64,000 bases of DNA from assembly GCA_008638375.1 (NCBI GenBank), contig VIRR01000557.1:124001-188000 (forward strand), written 5' to 3'. The first letter of the stretch is position 1. Every line of letters starts with the position of its first letter. This document shows, in pieces, positions 1 to 12,841 of this stretch. Made by a program: the position numbers and the translations under genes. This stretch comes from Nyssa sinensis. Lineage: Eukaryota > Streptophyta > Magnoliopsida > Cornales > Nyssaceae. The notes under the pieces are model-generated. The model saw nothing but the letters and a program-made list of their open reading frames with translations, was not told where the DNA came from and ran no database searches.

Positions 1-1351
1 AATGAAATATCTCTACAGATCACTTCTTGGTTGGGTTTGCTTACCCATTCCCACTCTAAATTGCCTTCAAGACAGACTGCATCTGTCAACCAAAAATAAA
101 CTAATCCACAAATGCCTACCCCAAACCCACAATGAATGTCAGGAGATTAGTTTCAGGCACAACCTGATAAAATGCAAGATGACAAAGGGTTGGTCTGCAA
201 AAATCTGAACTGCTAGAAATTATCACCGGAGGTATGTATTAAAGCACTTAACACCTTTTCACATCAAAATCTGGTTCTTGAAACCACGTTTGATGCGATA
301 TCAAGCAGTTCACAACCAAATCAAAAGCAATCAAGTGGGCGTTACAAGATTCGAGCAAATAAGAAAGCAAATCAGAATACAATAAGATCTAACAGTGAAT
401 CTAAACCCACAAGATTCAGATGAAAAGAAATTCAAAACAATTATAGGTTCAACGGAATGTTGAAGAAAAGGCTGTCTAATTGGTGTGGAGACAACAAGGA
501 TAGAATATCTTTAGATTTAGAGGAATTTAGAAATTTATGTAATTAATTACCATAAAGATACAAAGCTCACCGAGTAGAACATCGGCAGTTTTGAGAAGCT
601 CTAATTTATTTGTTTCCCAGCGACTCAGATCTCGGATAATCTATTCAGTCATACCACACATATCAGAAATTCTAATTTCTGTACACATACTCACACACAC
701 ATCCAGAGTTCTATCCATCACTATAGTATGTGAATAGCAAAAATATACACTAACATAAGTTTTACAAATTTTAGAAGTGGTGACAATCACAAATTATTTA
801 TTTCCACAGGCATGCACCATCTCCGGAGAGAAAATTAGACATTGCCAACTAAAAAAGAAAGTGAAGGTTGGCCACATTCATGGGAGCATTCTAACAATTT
901 TAAGGCATTGTTTTTTGTGCTGAAAGACAACAAAGCAACAATTAAGTCCACACTAACACCTTATGATTTTTCCAAAAAAATCTATACATTAATCACAAAA
1001 TAAACAGAGCACAAACATCAGAATGTCAGATTTACCATGAATTCACTACTTAAAGTCTTTCTCAACACATTATGAAAATCTCTAATTAGATGAAAAGCTA
1101 ACTTATTCAATCAAATCACTACTTTTCATTGGGCAACATGATTCTGAACCTTCCAAACAGTTTGGAAAAATAAAAAAAAGACATTAATTAAAAATCCAAT
1201 TTTTCCATGAACACTTAAATTATCTAGGGAACAAAAATTTTCAAGCTTTGTCTTCCAAATCTCTTTATCATACGAGAGTTAATTAAAAGGGATTTTCATG
1301 AAAACCAAAAAAAGGAGCTCTATTTCAAGCTTTCAACGGCATTAGTTGAGA
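1..1351. other. Non-coding flank, host side of copia-1 insertion
   Basis: No convincing reading frame is present. About 75 bp at 462-536 reappear with few changes at 5640-5712, on the other side of copia-1, so part of this stretch was locally duplicated before or around the insertion. Minus-strand splice-like sites occur (for example an acceptor before the ATG near position 80), which would fit an intron or UTR of a decayed gene running leftwards out of the window. That reading is an inference and no product can be named. Confidence 0.35.
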
Positions 1352-1518
1352 TATTGACAGAATCATATCTTTCCCAAATTATGGGTTGCATAAAATCAGG
1401 GATTTTTTTTTTCATTATTTGTAAACTTCCATACTTAGTTCCATTGTACACCTATATATTTTGTAAAGCAGAATACAAAAAATATACACAAAATTATTCA
1501 ATCTCTTGTTTCTTAACA
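1352..1518 (+). repeat. Copia-1 left LTR
   Basis: Direct repeat of 5410-5575, starting TATTGACA and ending TTAACA immediately before the primer-binding site at 1519. The expected terminal TG appears as TA in both LTRs, so the change predates the insertion or is a feature of the family. Confidence 0.9.
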
Positions 1519-2142
1519 TGGTATCAAAGCCTCTCTTTCTCTGCCATGCCTGCTTCTAGGTTTTCTTTTCTATTCCTTTTGCAGTCGCAGCCGCCTGCCT
1601 CTCCTCTGTTTCATTTTTTTTCCAGCCAAGTCTCCCTTTTTTTTTTCTTCTCTTTTTCCCAGTAGCCTTGTTTGAGTTTTCTTCTTTTTCTTCTCTTATT
1701 CTTTCCTTGGCCACTTGTTTTTTCTTTTTCCTGCTTTCTTCCCTCAGCACCGCTTCTTTCCATTTTTTTTCTCTGCTGCACGACTCAGGCTACAAGCAAA
1801 ACAGCTCCCGAGCCGAGCCGCGTTGCTCTTTCTTTCTTTCTCCTTGTTCCTTCTGCGCCATTCTTTCTTCTTTCTTGCTTCTCTGTTTCTCAAACCCATA
1901 AAAAAAAAAAAAAAAAAAAATAGACACAAAAACCCTCTCCAGTTCTTATTTCTTTCTTTCTCTCCTTGGTATACAATCAACCGAAAAAAAAAACGCTTCA
2001 CAACTTGTGGCAGTGATGACTTGACGACAACCAGTTACCACCACAACAGCCCCCATCCAGCATCAACCAGATCGTCGTGGCTCCATCATCCTTGAGTTCG
2101 GTACCCAGCTTGTCACCAGAGTTATACTAGAAACTTCTCAGC

Positions 2143-5100
2143 ATGCTCGCGCCATCCCCATCTCCGATCGATTCCTCCTTAGTCAACTTCATTGGTAATC
2201 TCTTCTCCCTTCAACTTAATTTTCCTTTCAATCGGCACCTCCATTGGGTGGTAGACAGTGGCGAGAGCCACCATATCTGCTATCACAAGGATGCTTTCAC
2301 CGATCTACAACCCCTCGCAACTCCCCATTCCATTCGGCTTTCCACGGGTCAGGATAACCCCGTCGAGGGTCTTGGCACTTGTATTCTCTCCTCATCTCTT
2401 ACTCTCACTCAAGTCTATTTTGTTCCTCTTTTAACCTTTAATTTATTATCTATTTCCCAAATTGCCCTTCAAAATTCTTACACTATTATTTTTTCTTCTC
2501 ATAATTGCTTCTTTCAGGACCCACAATCGATGAAGCTGATTGGAGCGAGTGATCTATGCAATGGGCTTTATGTGTACCGTCCCGAACCCCCTATGGTTTT
2601 TGCTGCTCAATCCACTGCTAATAAGACTCTATGGCATCAACGTTTAGGTCATCCCTCCAGTTTTACTATTCCTAATGTTTTAGACACCCCTTGCATTCTT
2701 TCTGATTGTGATGTATGTGCTCATTCAAAGCACACAAGATTACCCTTTCCCAAATTTGCTAATAAAAGTGTTTTTGCTTTTAATTAGATTTTTTGTGATA
2801 TTTGGGGTGGCTATCATACTCTTTCCTTATGTAGAGCCCATTATTTTCTTACAATAGTAGATGATTTTTCCCGCACTACTTGAATTTATTTAATGCATTT
2901 CAAATCTGAAACTTACACTCATTTAACGCATTTTTTTGCTCTTGTCAAAAATCAGTTTAACACCACTGTTAAAATCATTCGCACTAATAATGGCCAAGAC
3001 TTTCGCTCTCATCCATTTCAAACATATCTCCTTGACCTTGACATTATTCATGAACGTACCTATGTTGAGACTCCTCAACAAAATGGCGTTGTGGAGCGTA
3101 AACATCGGCACCTTCTTAATGTTGCTTGCAGTCTCCGTTTTCAAGCTCACTTACCCCTTCCTTTTTGGGGTGATTGTATTCTCACCGCTGCATACCTCAT
3201 CAATCGCACTCCTAGTCATATTCTTCACAATAAATCACCCTTTGAGGTTCTTTTCAACAAAACACCGCACTACGATCATCTTCGTGTTTTTGGGTGCCTC
3301 TGTTATGCACAAACTCTCCGTGCTCATCGTGATAAATTTTTCCCCCATGCCACTAAATATGTCTTTCTTGGGTATCCTGGCACCCATAAAGCATACAAAC
3401 TCTACAACCTTGATACACAATCCATTTTCTATTCTCATGATGTCACCTTCCATGAACACCAATTCCCTTTTCAGGATCTTCCAACCACCTCCTCATCTTC
3501 TTCTCCATCTTTAATTATTCATTTTCCCATCCCTGAACCCGTTTTACCCCCTTCCCAACACTCTCCTGACACCCCATCTTCTCCACCTTCCCAACACTCT
3601 CCTAACACCCCATTTTCTCCACCTTCCCCACCTTCCTCCCATTCACTCCCTTCCCCATCTTCCCCTCCACTCGTCTCTCGTCCTCATCGTCACACTACAC
3701 GACCTGTCTATCTTCAGGACTACATATGCCCCACCTTCCATACCGCGCCCACGGCGTCTTCACTTACTCCAACGGTTTCAGGTACTGCTCATCCCTTATC
3801 TGCCTTTCTTTCATATTCTCATTTTTCTCCCTCATATCTTACTTATTTAAATGCTCTCACCTCTTGTATTGATCCTTCTTGCTATTCTGATGCTATCCGA
3901 CACCCTCATTGGCGCGAGGCCATTTCCGTTAAGCTCCACGCCCTCGAAGATAACTCCACTTGGACTCTTGAGCCGCTTCCCCCTAGTAAGAAACCCATTG
4001 GCTTTAAATGGGTTTTCAAAACCAAACTCAAAGCTGACGGATCCATTGAGAGGTACAAAGCCCGATTGGTTGCCAAGGGCTACACTCAAGTTGAAGGTCT
4101 TGACTATCATGAGACTTTTTCTCTGGTTGCCAAAATGACCACTGTCTGTTACTTATTGGTAATCGCTGCAACAACCAATTGGCTCATTCATCAGCTCGAC
4201 GTCAACAATGCCTTCTTGCATGGTGATCTTGATGAAGGTCTACATGACCCCACCCCCCGACTATTGCCCTCAGGGGGAGACTCGTGTTTGTCGCCTCCGA
4301 AAGTCCCTCTATGGTCTCAAGAAAGGCCCCCGCAACTGGTTTTTCAAACTAACTACTGTACTTCTTGATGCAGGTTTTCGCCAATCTCAGGCCGATCACT
4401 CATTGTTCACTTTTGTCACTCCCACCATCATCACTATTGTTCTTGTATATGTTGATGACATCTTAGTTGCAGGCAATGCGCTATCCAAAATTCAGGTTTT
4501 TAAGGACCTTCTCTCCACTCATTTCAAAACAAAGGATCTTGGCTCTCTCAAGTTCTTTCTTGGCCTCGAAGTTACACGTTCTTCTGCAAGCATTTTCCTG
4601 AATCAAAAGAAATATGCTCCGGATATACTTTCTGACAGTGGTCAACTTGGTGCCCGACCCGCCCCCTTTCCGATGGAACAACATTTGAAGCTTTCCAATG
4701 ACGATGGCTCTTTATTTCCTGATCCTAGCATTTATCGTCGTTTGGTTGGTCGTCTCATTTATTTGACTATCACTCGTCCTGATATTGTTTATGCCGTCAA
4801 GATTCTCAGTCAGTTCATGCATGCTTCTCGTGTTCCTCATATGATTGCTGCCACGCGTGTTCTCCGTTACATTAAAGGGAGTCCCGGCCAAGGCATTTTT
4901 TTCTCTTCCTCCAGCACTACACATGTTACGGCTTATATTGATTCTGATTGGGCCAGCTGTCCTACCACACGCTGTTCCATCACAGGTTACTTCATCCAAC
5001 TTGGAACCAGTCCAATCCCGTGGCGTACAAAAAATAGACTACCATTGCCCGTTCTTCCGTTGAAGCTGTATACCGCGCATGACTGTCACCACTTGTGAAC

Positions 5101-5402
5101 TCACTTGGCTTAAGCAACTTCTCACTGATCTTGGCATCTCTCATCCCGAGCTTTTCACCCTTTACTGTGACAATCAGTCTGCACTCCACATTGCCCACAA
5201 TCCAGTGTTCCATAAACGTACTAAACACATTGAGATCGATTGTCACATCATTCACGATAAAATTCACTCTGGTCTCGTCAAAGCAGTTCACACTTCTTCA
5301 TATGAGCAAATTGCAGATATCTTCACCAAGGCTTTAGGCCCCGAACTTTTTCATCATTTCTCACGCAAGTTGGGCATTACGGATTTCCATGCGCCAACTT
5401 GA
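2143..5402 (+). pseudogene. Copia-1 pol polyprotein, broken
   Basis: Translated pieces read in order: protease with WVVDSGESHH at about 2248 (active-site D-S-G); GAG-pre-integrase with LWHQRLGHPS; integrase from FCDIWGG to TPQQNGVVERKH; reverse transcriptase with LVAKGYTQ, QLDVNNAFLHG and YVDD (4448-4459); RNase H with IDSDWAS and, at the end, YCDNQSALHIA. Damage: in-frame stops at 2785-2788 and near 2881 (apparently TGG to TGA), a frameshift near 4238 just before the VYM motif, and further shifts around 5035-5080. The second catalytic aspartate of integrase, normally in an SDNG motif, reads N (RTNNGQDF). No gag precedes it. Inactive. Confidence 0.9.
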
Positions 5403-5409
5403 AGGGGAG

Positions 5410-5575
5410 TATTGACATAATCATATCTTTCCCAAATTATGGGTTGCATAAAATCAGGGATTTTTATTTCATTATTTGTAAACTTCCATACTTAGTTCCA
5501 TTGTACACCTAGATATTTTGTAAAGCAGAATACACAAAATATACACAAAATTATTTAATCTCTTGTTTCTTAACA
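5410..5575 (+). repeat. Copia-1 right LTR
   Basis: Matches 1352-1518 over its full length. It is preceded by the purine-rich GAAGGGGAG tract that primes plus-strand DNA synthesis. Confidence 0.9.
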
Positions 5576-6245
5576 AGAGACATGAGCAGATTATGAAAAC
5601 TGTGCAGAAGCTGTCAAACCTAAAGTAATCTATACGCTTGAAAGAAAAGGCTGTCTAAGTGGTGTGGAGACAACAGGGATAGAATATCTTTAGATTTAGA
5701 GGAATTTAGAAATAGGCTTGAGAGGATTGAAGTTACCTGATTGGAAAAAACTCTGATCAACATTGCAGCAACAACCAATCTCTGCCACTTCAATTCCCGC
5801 TGATCTTCCAACAGAGCTCCAACAGAGCACCGTAATTCCCCTTCTTAAATGAACAATCCAACCACATGCAGTGAAGTAAACATACCTCCGCCTCCCACTT
5901 GAAAAAACTTCTTCGTGACAAATCCCAACGTAGCTCTTCGATCCTCTACACCAGTGAAGTATCAAAATTCCACTCCTTAAACAAATGATCCAACCACGCG
6001 ACAAAGAAGATGCCTCTCTGTCTCCACTCGCTGGAAAAATATTGGGGGAGAAGAGAGAATGGAGTTGCGGCAAAGAAGATGCCTTTCTATCTCCACTCAC
6101 TAGAAAAATATCGAGGGAGAAAGGAGGGTGGGAGTTGAACGGGTTGTATCGGGGGAGAACAGAGGGTGGGAGGTTAACGGTTTGTAACAGTTGGTTTGTT
6201 GGGGGGGGGGGGTTTGGTGAACTCAATAATAAACTGTAAAACACT
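5576..6245 (-). other. Exon-like relic with splice-site-like signals, unknown gene
   Basis: Read on the minus strand this GC-richer block has good splice-donor-like sites, AATCAG/GTAACT near 5737 and GCGGAG/GTATGT near 5885, and it contains an imperfect tandem repeat of about 75 bp (about 5995-6130) with the motif GAAGATGCC. Reading frames here are long but resemble nothing I know. It could be the 5' leader exon of a decayed gene whose body was interrupted by copia-1. A run of 12 G at 6201-6212 lies at its upstream edge. Function unknown. Confidence 0.3.
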
Positions 6246-6261
6246 TTTGAAAAAAATACAT

Positions 6262-6462
6262 AAGAGGATTTATACATATACATTTATAAGTAATATAGAT
6301 GTAGCTCTTACCATCTTGTATGCATAAATAAAACAATGTTATAAGAAAAGTAGCAATGTTATATATACTTTTCCAAAAGTGTCACAAATGGTTGATGATG
6401 TGAGCAGTCAATGTAAGAACACTTTTTGAGACAAATATGAAAAAGGATGGAATTTCCCCATC
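6262..6462. repeat. 200-bp segment duplicated at 19905-20115
   Basis: The block from the GTAGCTCT motif through ATAAATAAAACAA and GTCAATGTAAGAACACTT to GGATGGAATTTCCCC recurs with small indels at 19905-20115, beside the CNL relic. This links the left end of the window to the CNL neighbourhood by an old local duplication. Frames are not conserved between copies, so it is probably non-coding. Confidence 0.7.
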
Positions 6463-6994
6463 ACGGGTTTGTTTTTTTTTTCCTTATACCTAAAAGGCAC
6501 CATTCAAGTAGAGGTATCATCCACCATCTTTATAATTCTATCATAGACATCATCCACAATTGATGTAGGGCGCCAACAAAAAAAATATATATATATTATA
6601 TTTATTATATGACTATATAATAAAATTTTAATATTATTTCAATCAAAATTGATATAAAAATACACAAATCACGTAAATATATATTATTAATATATCAAAA
6701 TAAAAAAATTATTAAATAAAAATTTTAAAATTTCATTTTATAATTAGCATTCCCGATTCATATTTCAATACAAACTTGTTCACAATTATATATATATATA
6801 TATATATATATTTGTGTATTGTACTTTGATTTCTTCTTTACGCTAAGATTTCTATGTACAGTTCAATAGACAACACAATACTAAGTTTGTGTCTCAAGTC
6901 TCTCCTCTCTCCTTTCTCCTCTCTCTTTCCTCTTTATTCTAAGAATAAGATTCTAATAAATATATAATATATATAATTTTTTTTGCTTTATTTC
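6463..6994. other. AT-rich intergenic DNA
   Basis: No gene seen. It contains a (TA)n run at about 6787-6810 and a CT-rich stretch near 6895-6930. Confidence 0.5.
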
Positions 6995-7304
6995 TATTGA
7001 AATAAAGGTTCAGCATATGCAGCTCCTTAAAAAGATGGCATTAAGGAGAGGGGTTAGAAGGCCTTATACATAGCGCAAGTGGATCTAAAGAATTGTCTCA
7101 CATCGCCCCCTGGATCACAGAGCCCGCGGAGGGAGGCCAGGTGAGTGGCCCCGTGCATCTAGCCCAAACTTGGCTCTGATACCATATTGAAATGAAGGCT
7201 CAGCCCATCCAGCTCCTTAAAACTATGGCATTAAGGAGAGGGGTCAAAAGGCCTTATAGATAGTGCAGAGGAGTTAGAGACAGGTGATGTGGGACAATCC
7301 AACA
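6995..7304 (-). mobile_element. Eroded TRIM (terminal-repeat retrotransposon in miniature)
   Basis: Minus-orientation relative of the TRIM at 50074-50764. The right LTR runs from TATTGAAATGAAGG (near 7183) to ACAATCCAACA (ends 7304). Before it is the complement of a primer-binding site, TCTGATACCA, then a short GC-rich internal region with the family motif AGCCCAAACTTGGCTCTG and a polypurine-tract complement CGCCCCCTGG. The left LTR (6995 to about 7107) is more divergent. Flanking 5-mers (ATTTC and TATAC) do not match, so the copy is old or its ends are altered. No coding capacity. Confidence 0.75.
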
Positions 7305-8666
7305 TATACATATATTTTGGTAATGTAAAATTATTATACTGTTCTAATAGGAGAGATGTATATGTTGAATAAAATTTTAATGATAGAACTCTCATATAAT
7401 TCAACAATTGAGCAATTCTAATAGAATCTATAAAATATAAATTAGGCAGTACAAAATAGCTATTCAAGTCTGCATGTTTTTTTAAATCTAAATAGATAGC
7501 AATAAAAAAATATGGAATAAAGTTATTTTAATAGAATTGAATTTTTTTTAGTTTTTATGAGCCTTAGTTTTAGAATTACACTTCTATTAAGCTTAGACTT
7601 TTAGCTTTAATTATATTACAAAATAGAAAATTGGGGTATTTTTTATAGGTGAGATTTAAAGGGATTGTTTTATTTGCTTAATACAATATAGGCAACGGGG
7701 CAGGGTGACACTTCCCTAACCCCAACACCGTTTATATTCCCTGTCCCCGACACCGCCCCGTTTAGAAGCTTACCCCGACCCTAACCTCGTTTATATTCTC
7801 CGACTCCACCCCGCCCCGCCTCGCTCCGCCCCACCCCTCCCCTCCCCTAACCCAGATATATATATTTTTTAAGTAAGTTAAAATTTTTATTTTGATAGAT
7901 AAATTAATGTTTTATTACCAAAATAACTAATATAAGAAAAAATAATATGAGTGTGATATGAAAAACTTTAAAACTAATTTTATATAGTGCTATTTATTAG
8001 TAAATAGAGTATATATAAGAATAAAAAAAAAAAATTAATATATAAACGAGGCAGGGTCGGGGCAGGGTGACCATTCCCCAAACCCGTTCTGAATCCAATG
8101 GAGTTTTTAAGGTCCCACTCTAATCCCGTCCTAATTCTGTTTATGAGCACTCAATATTCGTCCTATTAGAGACGAGATGGGACGGATCACCGACGAAGTG
8201 AGATAAATTACCATCTGCACTCAAACTAATACTTGGGTGGGACTTTTTTTCTTCAATTAAGCTCTATCATTAATTACTTAGTAATATTTGGAATTAATAT
8301 TACATTATTTATTTTCTTTTCCTAGTGAATAAAAATAGAATTCAAGATGGAAAATACATCCAGCTGTGTGGTATGGATGATAAATCATGGGGGCATTAAT
8401 CTCAACAAGAACCAATTACGGCCAGTTTCAATGACTTTTTTCATTCTTACATTTGCATTTGTGTTCCCAAAAGTTACTTTAAAAAATTTGTTGAGTTTTG
8501 TGCTGCTTTTCTCTAATACATACTTGTGCATTTAAAAAAAAAACTCGCTATGACTCATCAGTTGTATGTTAATTTCCAAATAATTAAAGAATTGACAAGT
8601 CAAATCCTCAAACAATTCTCGTATAATTTCAAATATGTTTGCAATTTAGTGTGAAAACATTTTAAT
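7305..8666. other. AT-rich intergenic DNA with a GC-rich degenerate repeat block
   Basis: No gene seen. From about 7690 to 8215 are C/G-rich stretches with repeats of CCCCG and GGGGCAGGGTGAC on both sides of an AT-rich core. This resembles the subterminal composition of plant hAT-type elements, but I could not define terminal repeats or a target duplication. A 62-codon frame at 8347-8535 has no recognisable features and is probably chance. Confidence 0.4.
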
Positions 8667-9170
8667 CATAGTTACTAGAATCAAATTGAATCGGTTAGTT
8701 TAACCAGTTGAACTAAAAGTTAGACATTAAACTAGTTCGGTTCGATTAAAATATCAGTTTTGCTAAAAAATCAGAAAAAACTGGTTGGACTTGCTGATTT
8801 TTTAAAAAACTGAGTGAACCAACCAATTTTTCAAAAAAATTGATTGAACCACTTTTTGTCTTTTTATTACCTCCAAATTTTTTTTTCACAAAACTTCTTA
8901 TATTTAATGATTAAATGATGAAATTTAGTATAAAATAAGATATTGTTGCATGTATTTTTGTTACATAAACAAATATTTTAAACTTATCAATTAAGATAAT
9001 TTTAATGAATATGCTTATGTTTTGTTATTTATCACTAGATAATAAAAAATATATATTTTACTTGTTATTTTCTTAATTTTTAATATATTAATTATAAAAC
9101 TGATTGAATCAATAAACCGTGAAGTGGCCTTTTCACCGATTCATTATTTGATCCGATTCCAATAAGTATG
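8667..9170. mobile_element. Non-autonomous hAT-type element (504 bp)
   Basis: Terminal inverted repeats begin CATAGTTACTAGAATC on the left and, read inward from the right, CATACTTATTGGAATC. The element is bounded by an exact 8-bp duplication ATTTTAAT (8659-8666 and 9171-9178). CA...TG ends with an 8-bp duplication are characteristic of the hAT superfamily. No transposase frame is present, so it would depend on another element. Confidence 0.85.
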
Positions 9171-9316
9171 ATTTTAATTCAAACAGACAGACTATGGCCA
9201 CACTTAAACTTATGACAAAACCCATATTGTTCAATAATTAGTTCCGAAACAATCAAAGTGTCAATGTATAATCACTAACCATCAATGTATAACCTCACTA
9301 GAAAGATCCAACATAC

Positions 9317-9358
<42 letters not shown>

Positions 9359-9499
9359 CCCCATTAGCGGAGCCCAAAACATAATCTGAATAGAGAATTT
9401 CCTTTGAAATATACAATTGATCATATGAGGCTTACATTCAAATTCAAAATCCAAAATGATCGTTTATCAATAAATCCATTGTTCCAAAATGTTGAACAT
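9171..9499. other. Intergenic DNA with (TA)n microsatellite
   Basis: No gene seen. A (TA)n microsatellite of about 37 bp lies at 9321-9357. Confidence 0.6.
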
Positions 9500-10755
9500 T
9501 CATATCAATTGTGTTTCAAATCCAAATTTTACTTTAAAAAAAAGTATCAATAGATAAAATACTTATTCAAGTAATTTTCAATAATTGTATAAATTATTCA
9601 AATGATTCAAAAGTTCATCAATCATTTCATTTTTAAAAAAAAAAACTAGTAAGATAGAAAGTCACTTACTTCAATAGCACAACTAAAATCGTCCAAAGAA
9701 TTTGATAAAAAAAATTTTACAGTCACATAACAACACAATTGATTAAGATATAATCATATTAGTTTCTAAAATGATTTCAATTTTACTTTAATTACAGTTA
9801 GCCCATCACTAATTTACAAGACCTAAACCCATTAGAATTTAAAACCCCAAGGATGGCCATTTAATCTCTTAAGAAATAGATCCAGAACCCAAATATCTTC
9901 AAATAAGTCCAGCCCAACTTCTCTTATTTTGATTTAACCCAATTGCATACTAAGAGAACTCATTCTCAGACTATTTACTAGAGATCCAATTTCTCCTTTT
10001 AAATCTTTCTGGCCCAAAGTTTTAATTAGAACCCAAAAACACTAAACCTAAACCTAAGCCTAGCCCATGCATCACTCTTCCCAAACGATGAACAGTAACC
10101 GAATATTGCTCCAATATTTTTTTTTCAACTTCAAAAATCCACAATAAATCCAACACACCACATTTTCAAGTGAAACAAAATTCTAACATATCTTTAGCAG
10201 GTCTAGTCTCTTTACTCAAAATCTAAGTTCTAAAAACCTCTTAAATATGGTAAATAATTTAATAAAGTCACTACTGTTAGATTTACTTTATTTCCAGAAA
10301 ATTTTCTATTTTATTTTCCATCAACTTTCTGGGCTTCCAAACACAACAAATATTAGCAAACTTACATTTTCATTCCCGAAGTATGAATGGTATAAACTGA
10401 TTAAAGTCACTAACTAAAATAGAAAGTTCTCGTACCTCGATTTGGTATATCCCAAAATTTTCCTTCACTTTTCCAAGCAAGCAAACAACCCAAATACAAT
10501 TGTAAACATGAGATCCATAATGTAAACCAATCTAATTAAACTAACGGAAGTGTTTTCATACCTTGAGGATCAAAAGCACCAAATTTTCTTCAAAAAAATC
10601 CTCTCATTTTCTTTCTTGAAAACCTAGCCGTGACTTTCTCTATTTTTTTCCTTTTATAACATTTGTTTTTTGATAACTCAGTAGCCGACCCTTCAGGCCG
10701 ACTAATCCGAAAACCAATTCCGCCGTCCTTTTGTAACATAAGTTGTAACTAACAA
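9500..10755. repeat. Duplicated unit, copy A (uninterrupted)
   Basis: This 1.2-kb unit is repeated at about 12760-18265. Shared landmarks in order include CTAAAATCGTCCAAAGAATT, GTTAGATTTACTTTATTT, GGTATATCCCAAAATT, GAAAACCTAGCCG and TTTTGTAACATAAGTT. It encodes nothing recognisable. It may be an old LTR or leader fragment, but its nature is unknown. It serves as the empty-site reference for four insertions in copy B. Confidence 0.85.
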
Positions 10756-12759
10756 AGGAGGGTAGTATTTTGTTTTTGTTTTTTATTATCAATAAGTCCT
10801 TAAGTTTTTTTTTTTATTTTTTACAAATAGCCATAATAGTCTTTGATACTAATGCTATATTATGTTCTTTTTTTTTTCCATTTTCTTTTGAAAAACATTA
10901 CCGGATATTACTTTCTCCTACCCTTAAAGTCACTTTTTTTTCAAACAATACATGCTTTCACCTTGAGGTTGGTCTTACCACATTTAAAACAAGCACTAGT
11001 ATCTCAAAAATAAGCTCTCTATCATATTGAAATTTATTACATCTACTACACTTGTTTGTGTTCCTCTAATACAATGTTCTACTCTTGGATATATATGTTG
11101 ATCATGTCTCTTGGCAAGATTAATACCAATAAACTCTGTCTTGTGATCATTCTGTGACATAAACCTCTTCTTCTAATGCTCTTCACATGCTTCCTTTGCT
11201 ATCAAAGTACTTCAAAGAAAACGCACTGTATGTGAATTCTAATTCCTACACCAATTTCTTCAGCACATCTTTTCCTTTGCTAACATAAAAAGAAGCAAGC
11301 CATATATAAAAGTGCACCAACTTGACAATCCTATGTTTTAAGGATTTATAATCCATATAACACCACCAAAAACTAATTTGATGTTCTTTTTAGGTCTAAA
11401 ATTTAATAATTTAAATTTACGTAATCTAAACTCCTCAAGTTTTGAACAAACCATGCTTACCACCCTTTTGCTAATTCCTCGCATCATACTCCATGTACTA
11501 ATAATCTATTAAACTATAGAACAAAAAGATATTATTGACTAATACAATGTAATTTTATTTTATTTTTTCATATTGGATCAGCACTAGCATGATACAAAGA
11601 ATGGTAAATTCAATCCTATAATCTCATTGAAAACCCTATAGTCATAACAATGTCAAATCTAATGTAAAGATATATGTATGTGTGTGTGTTAGCTAATAGT
11701 CTTCCTAATTGGGATTTTTTTTTTGTTTCAAGGTAAGGATAAAAAATACGAGTCCTGTTACTTTAAAAATTTCCTACACTAATTAAGAATCTTCTCAAAG
11801 TGAACTCAACTTATTAAAGAACTAAATGACACAAATATACTCTTTAAGGGCTTTGAAATTTTGAAATACCTTTTATGAAAGTACTAACTCCCATCCCAAG
11901 GGTCACTTGACTATCAAAAAAATTGCCTTTCATGAAAGTAATACAATTAATTTAGACCAATCATCTTCATCAAACTCTTTTATGTACTAAAAATAAAACT
12001 AATCATCACTACAAGTGTGCTAAAATACTAACCCATGTTTTCATAATCTAAAATCGATAGCCCTTCAAATCCAAAAATTCTTATAACTTCTACCCCAGTT
12101 TCTTACAAAATCTTAAGATAAATCCACATCAAGTCTATAAATAAAAATTTAAATAGTTAAAACATGCGGAATGTTATAATTTTATATTCCATCGATCTAC
12201 TTAAATCAATCATATCTTGTGCGCTAATAGTCTACACTCTATAGTGCAAAAACTTATGCTCTTAAAGTCTACAAAATCCAAAACTTGTGCGAATAAAGTT
12301 TATAAAATCTTAAAACATTAATTTTCTCAATCTTTAGTATACAAAATTATATAACCTAAACTCTTAAATTTCCAAAACCGTAAACCTTGTGAATAACATT
12401 CGCATAATCTCAAACCTTTTTCCAAACAAGTTTATAGAATCCCAAACTTGTGTCAATCAAAATTACATAAGATCAAAACTATGCTCTGAAATCACAATAA
12501 TTGTTATGCCCCAAAATCTAGAAAGTATGAGTGAAGGCTTGACAATTGCTGCACATTCAAAGGGTGCATCTATAAACATGCAAGACTTCACCATACAATT
12601 ATTTACAAATATTCCAATCTACACATTCTAGACTAGGGACAGTATACAAATTTGAGAGTAATTGAAACCTCAAATTATTTAGGATCCAAATAAGGTTAAC
12701 CATCAACAAGTTTATTACAATACTCGTAATTCAATAGAGATAAACAGTCTCATGAATAG
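10756..12759. other. Intergenic DNA, partly degenerate tandem repeats
   Basis: No gene seen. From about 12040 to 12520, phrases such as AAAACTTGTGC, TTTATAAAATC and TCTCAAAC recur every 40-60 bp, suggesting a heavily decayed tandem repeat. Short frames at 10770-11030 and 12389-12631 have no family features. Confidence 0.4.
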
Positions 12760-12841
12760 AATTCTTTATTCAATCCAATTTTTACTTTAAAACAAGTATC
12801 AAGGGACAAAAAAAAAATATTCAAGCAATTTTCAATGATCG

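Larger units (their letters stand above)
1352..5575 (+). mobile_element. Copia-1: Ty1/copia LTR retrotransposon, gag-less and degenerate
   Basis: Two LTRs of about 166 bp (1352-1518 and 5410-5575) start TATTGACA and end TTAACA. A primer-binding site TGGTATCAAAGC, close to the usual initiator-Met type, follows the left LTR, and a polypurine tract GAAGGGGAG precedes the right one. I count about six differences between the LTRs, roughly 97% identity. Flanks are TGAGA and AGAGA, a probable 5-bp target duplication with one mutation. Internal domain order is protease, integrase, RT, RNase H, which is diagnostic of copia. No gag reading frame exists: 1531-2142 is pyrimidine-rich filler. The element therefore cannot move by itself. 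Confidence 0.93.

Noticed and set aside
5696..6283. 195-codon minus-strand frame rich in Pro and Ser near 6.1 kb
   Set aside because: It runs across a tandem repeat and a poly-G run, shows no family motifs and is not kept in related sequence. Treated as a chance frame over an exon-like, probably untranslated block.
10040..10065. CTAAACCTAAACCTAAGCCTA, telomere-like units
   Set aside because: Too few and not exact (CCCTAAA)n. It lies inside the duplicated unit and is better seen as chance.
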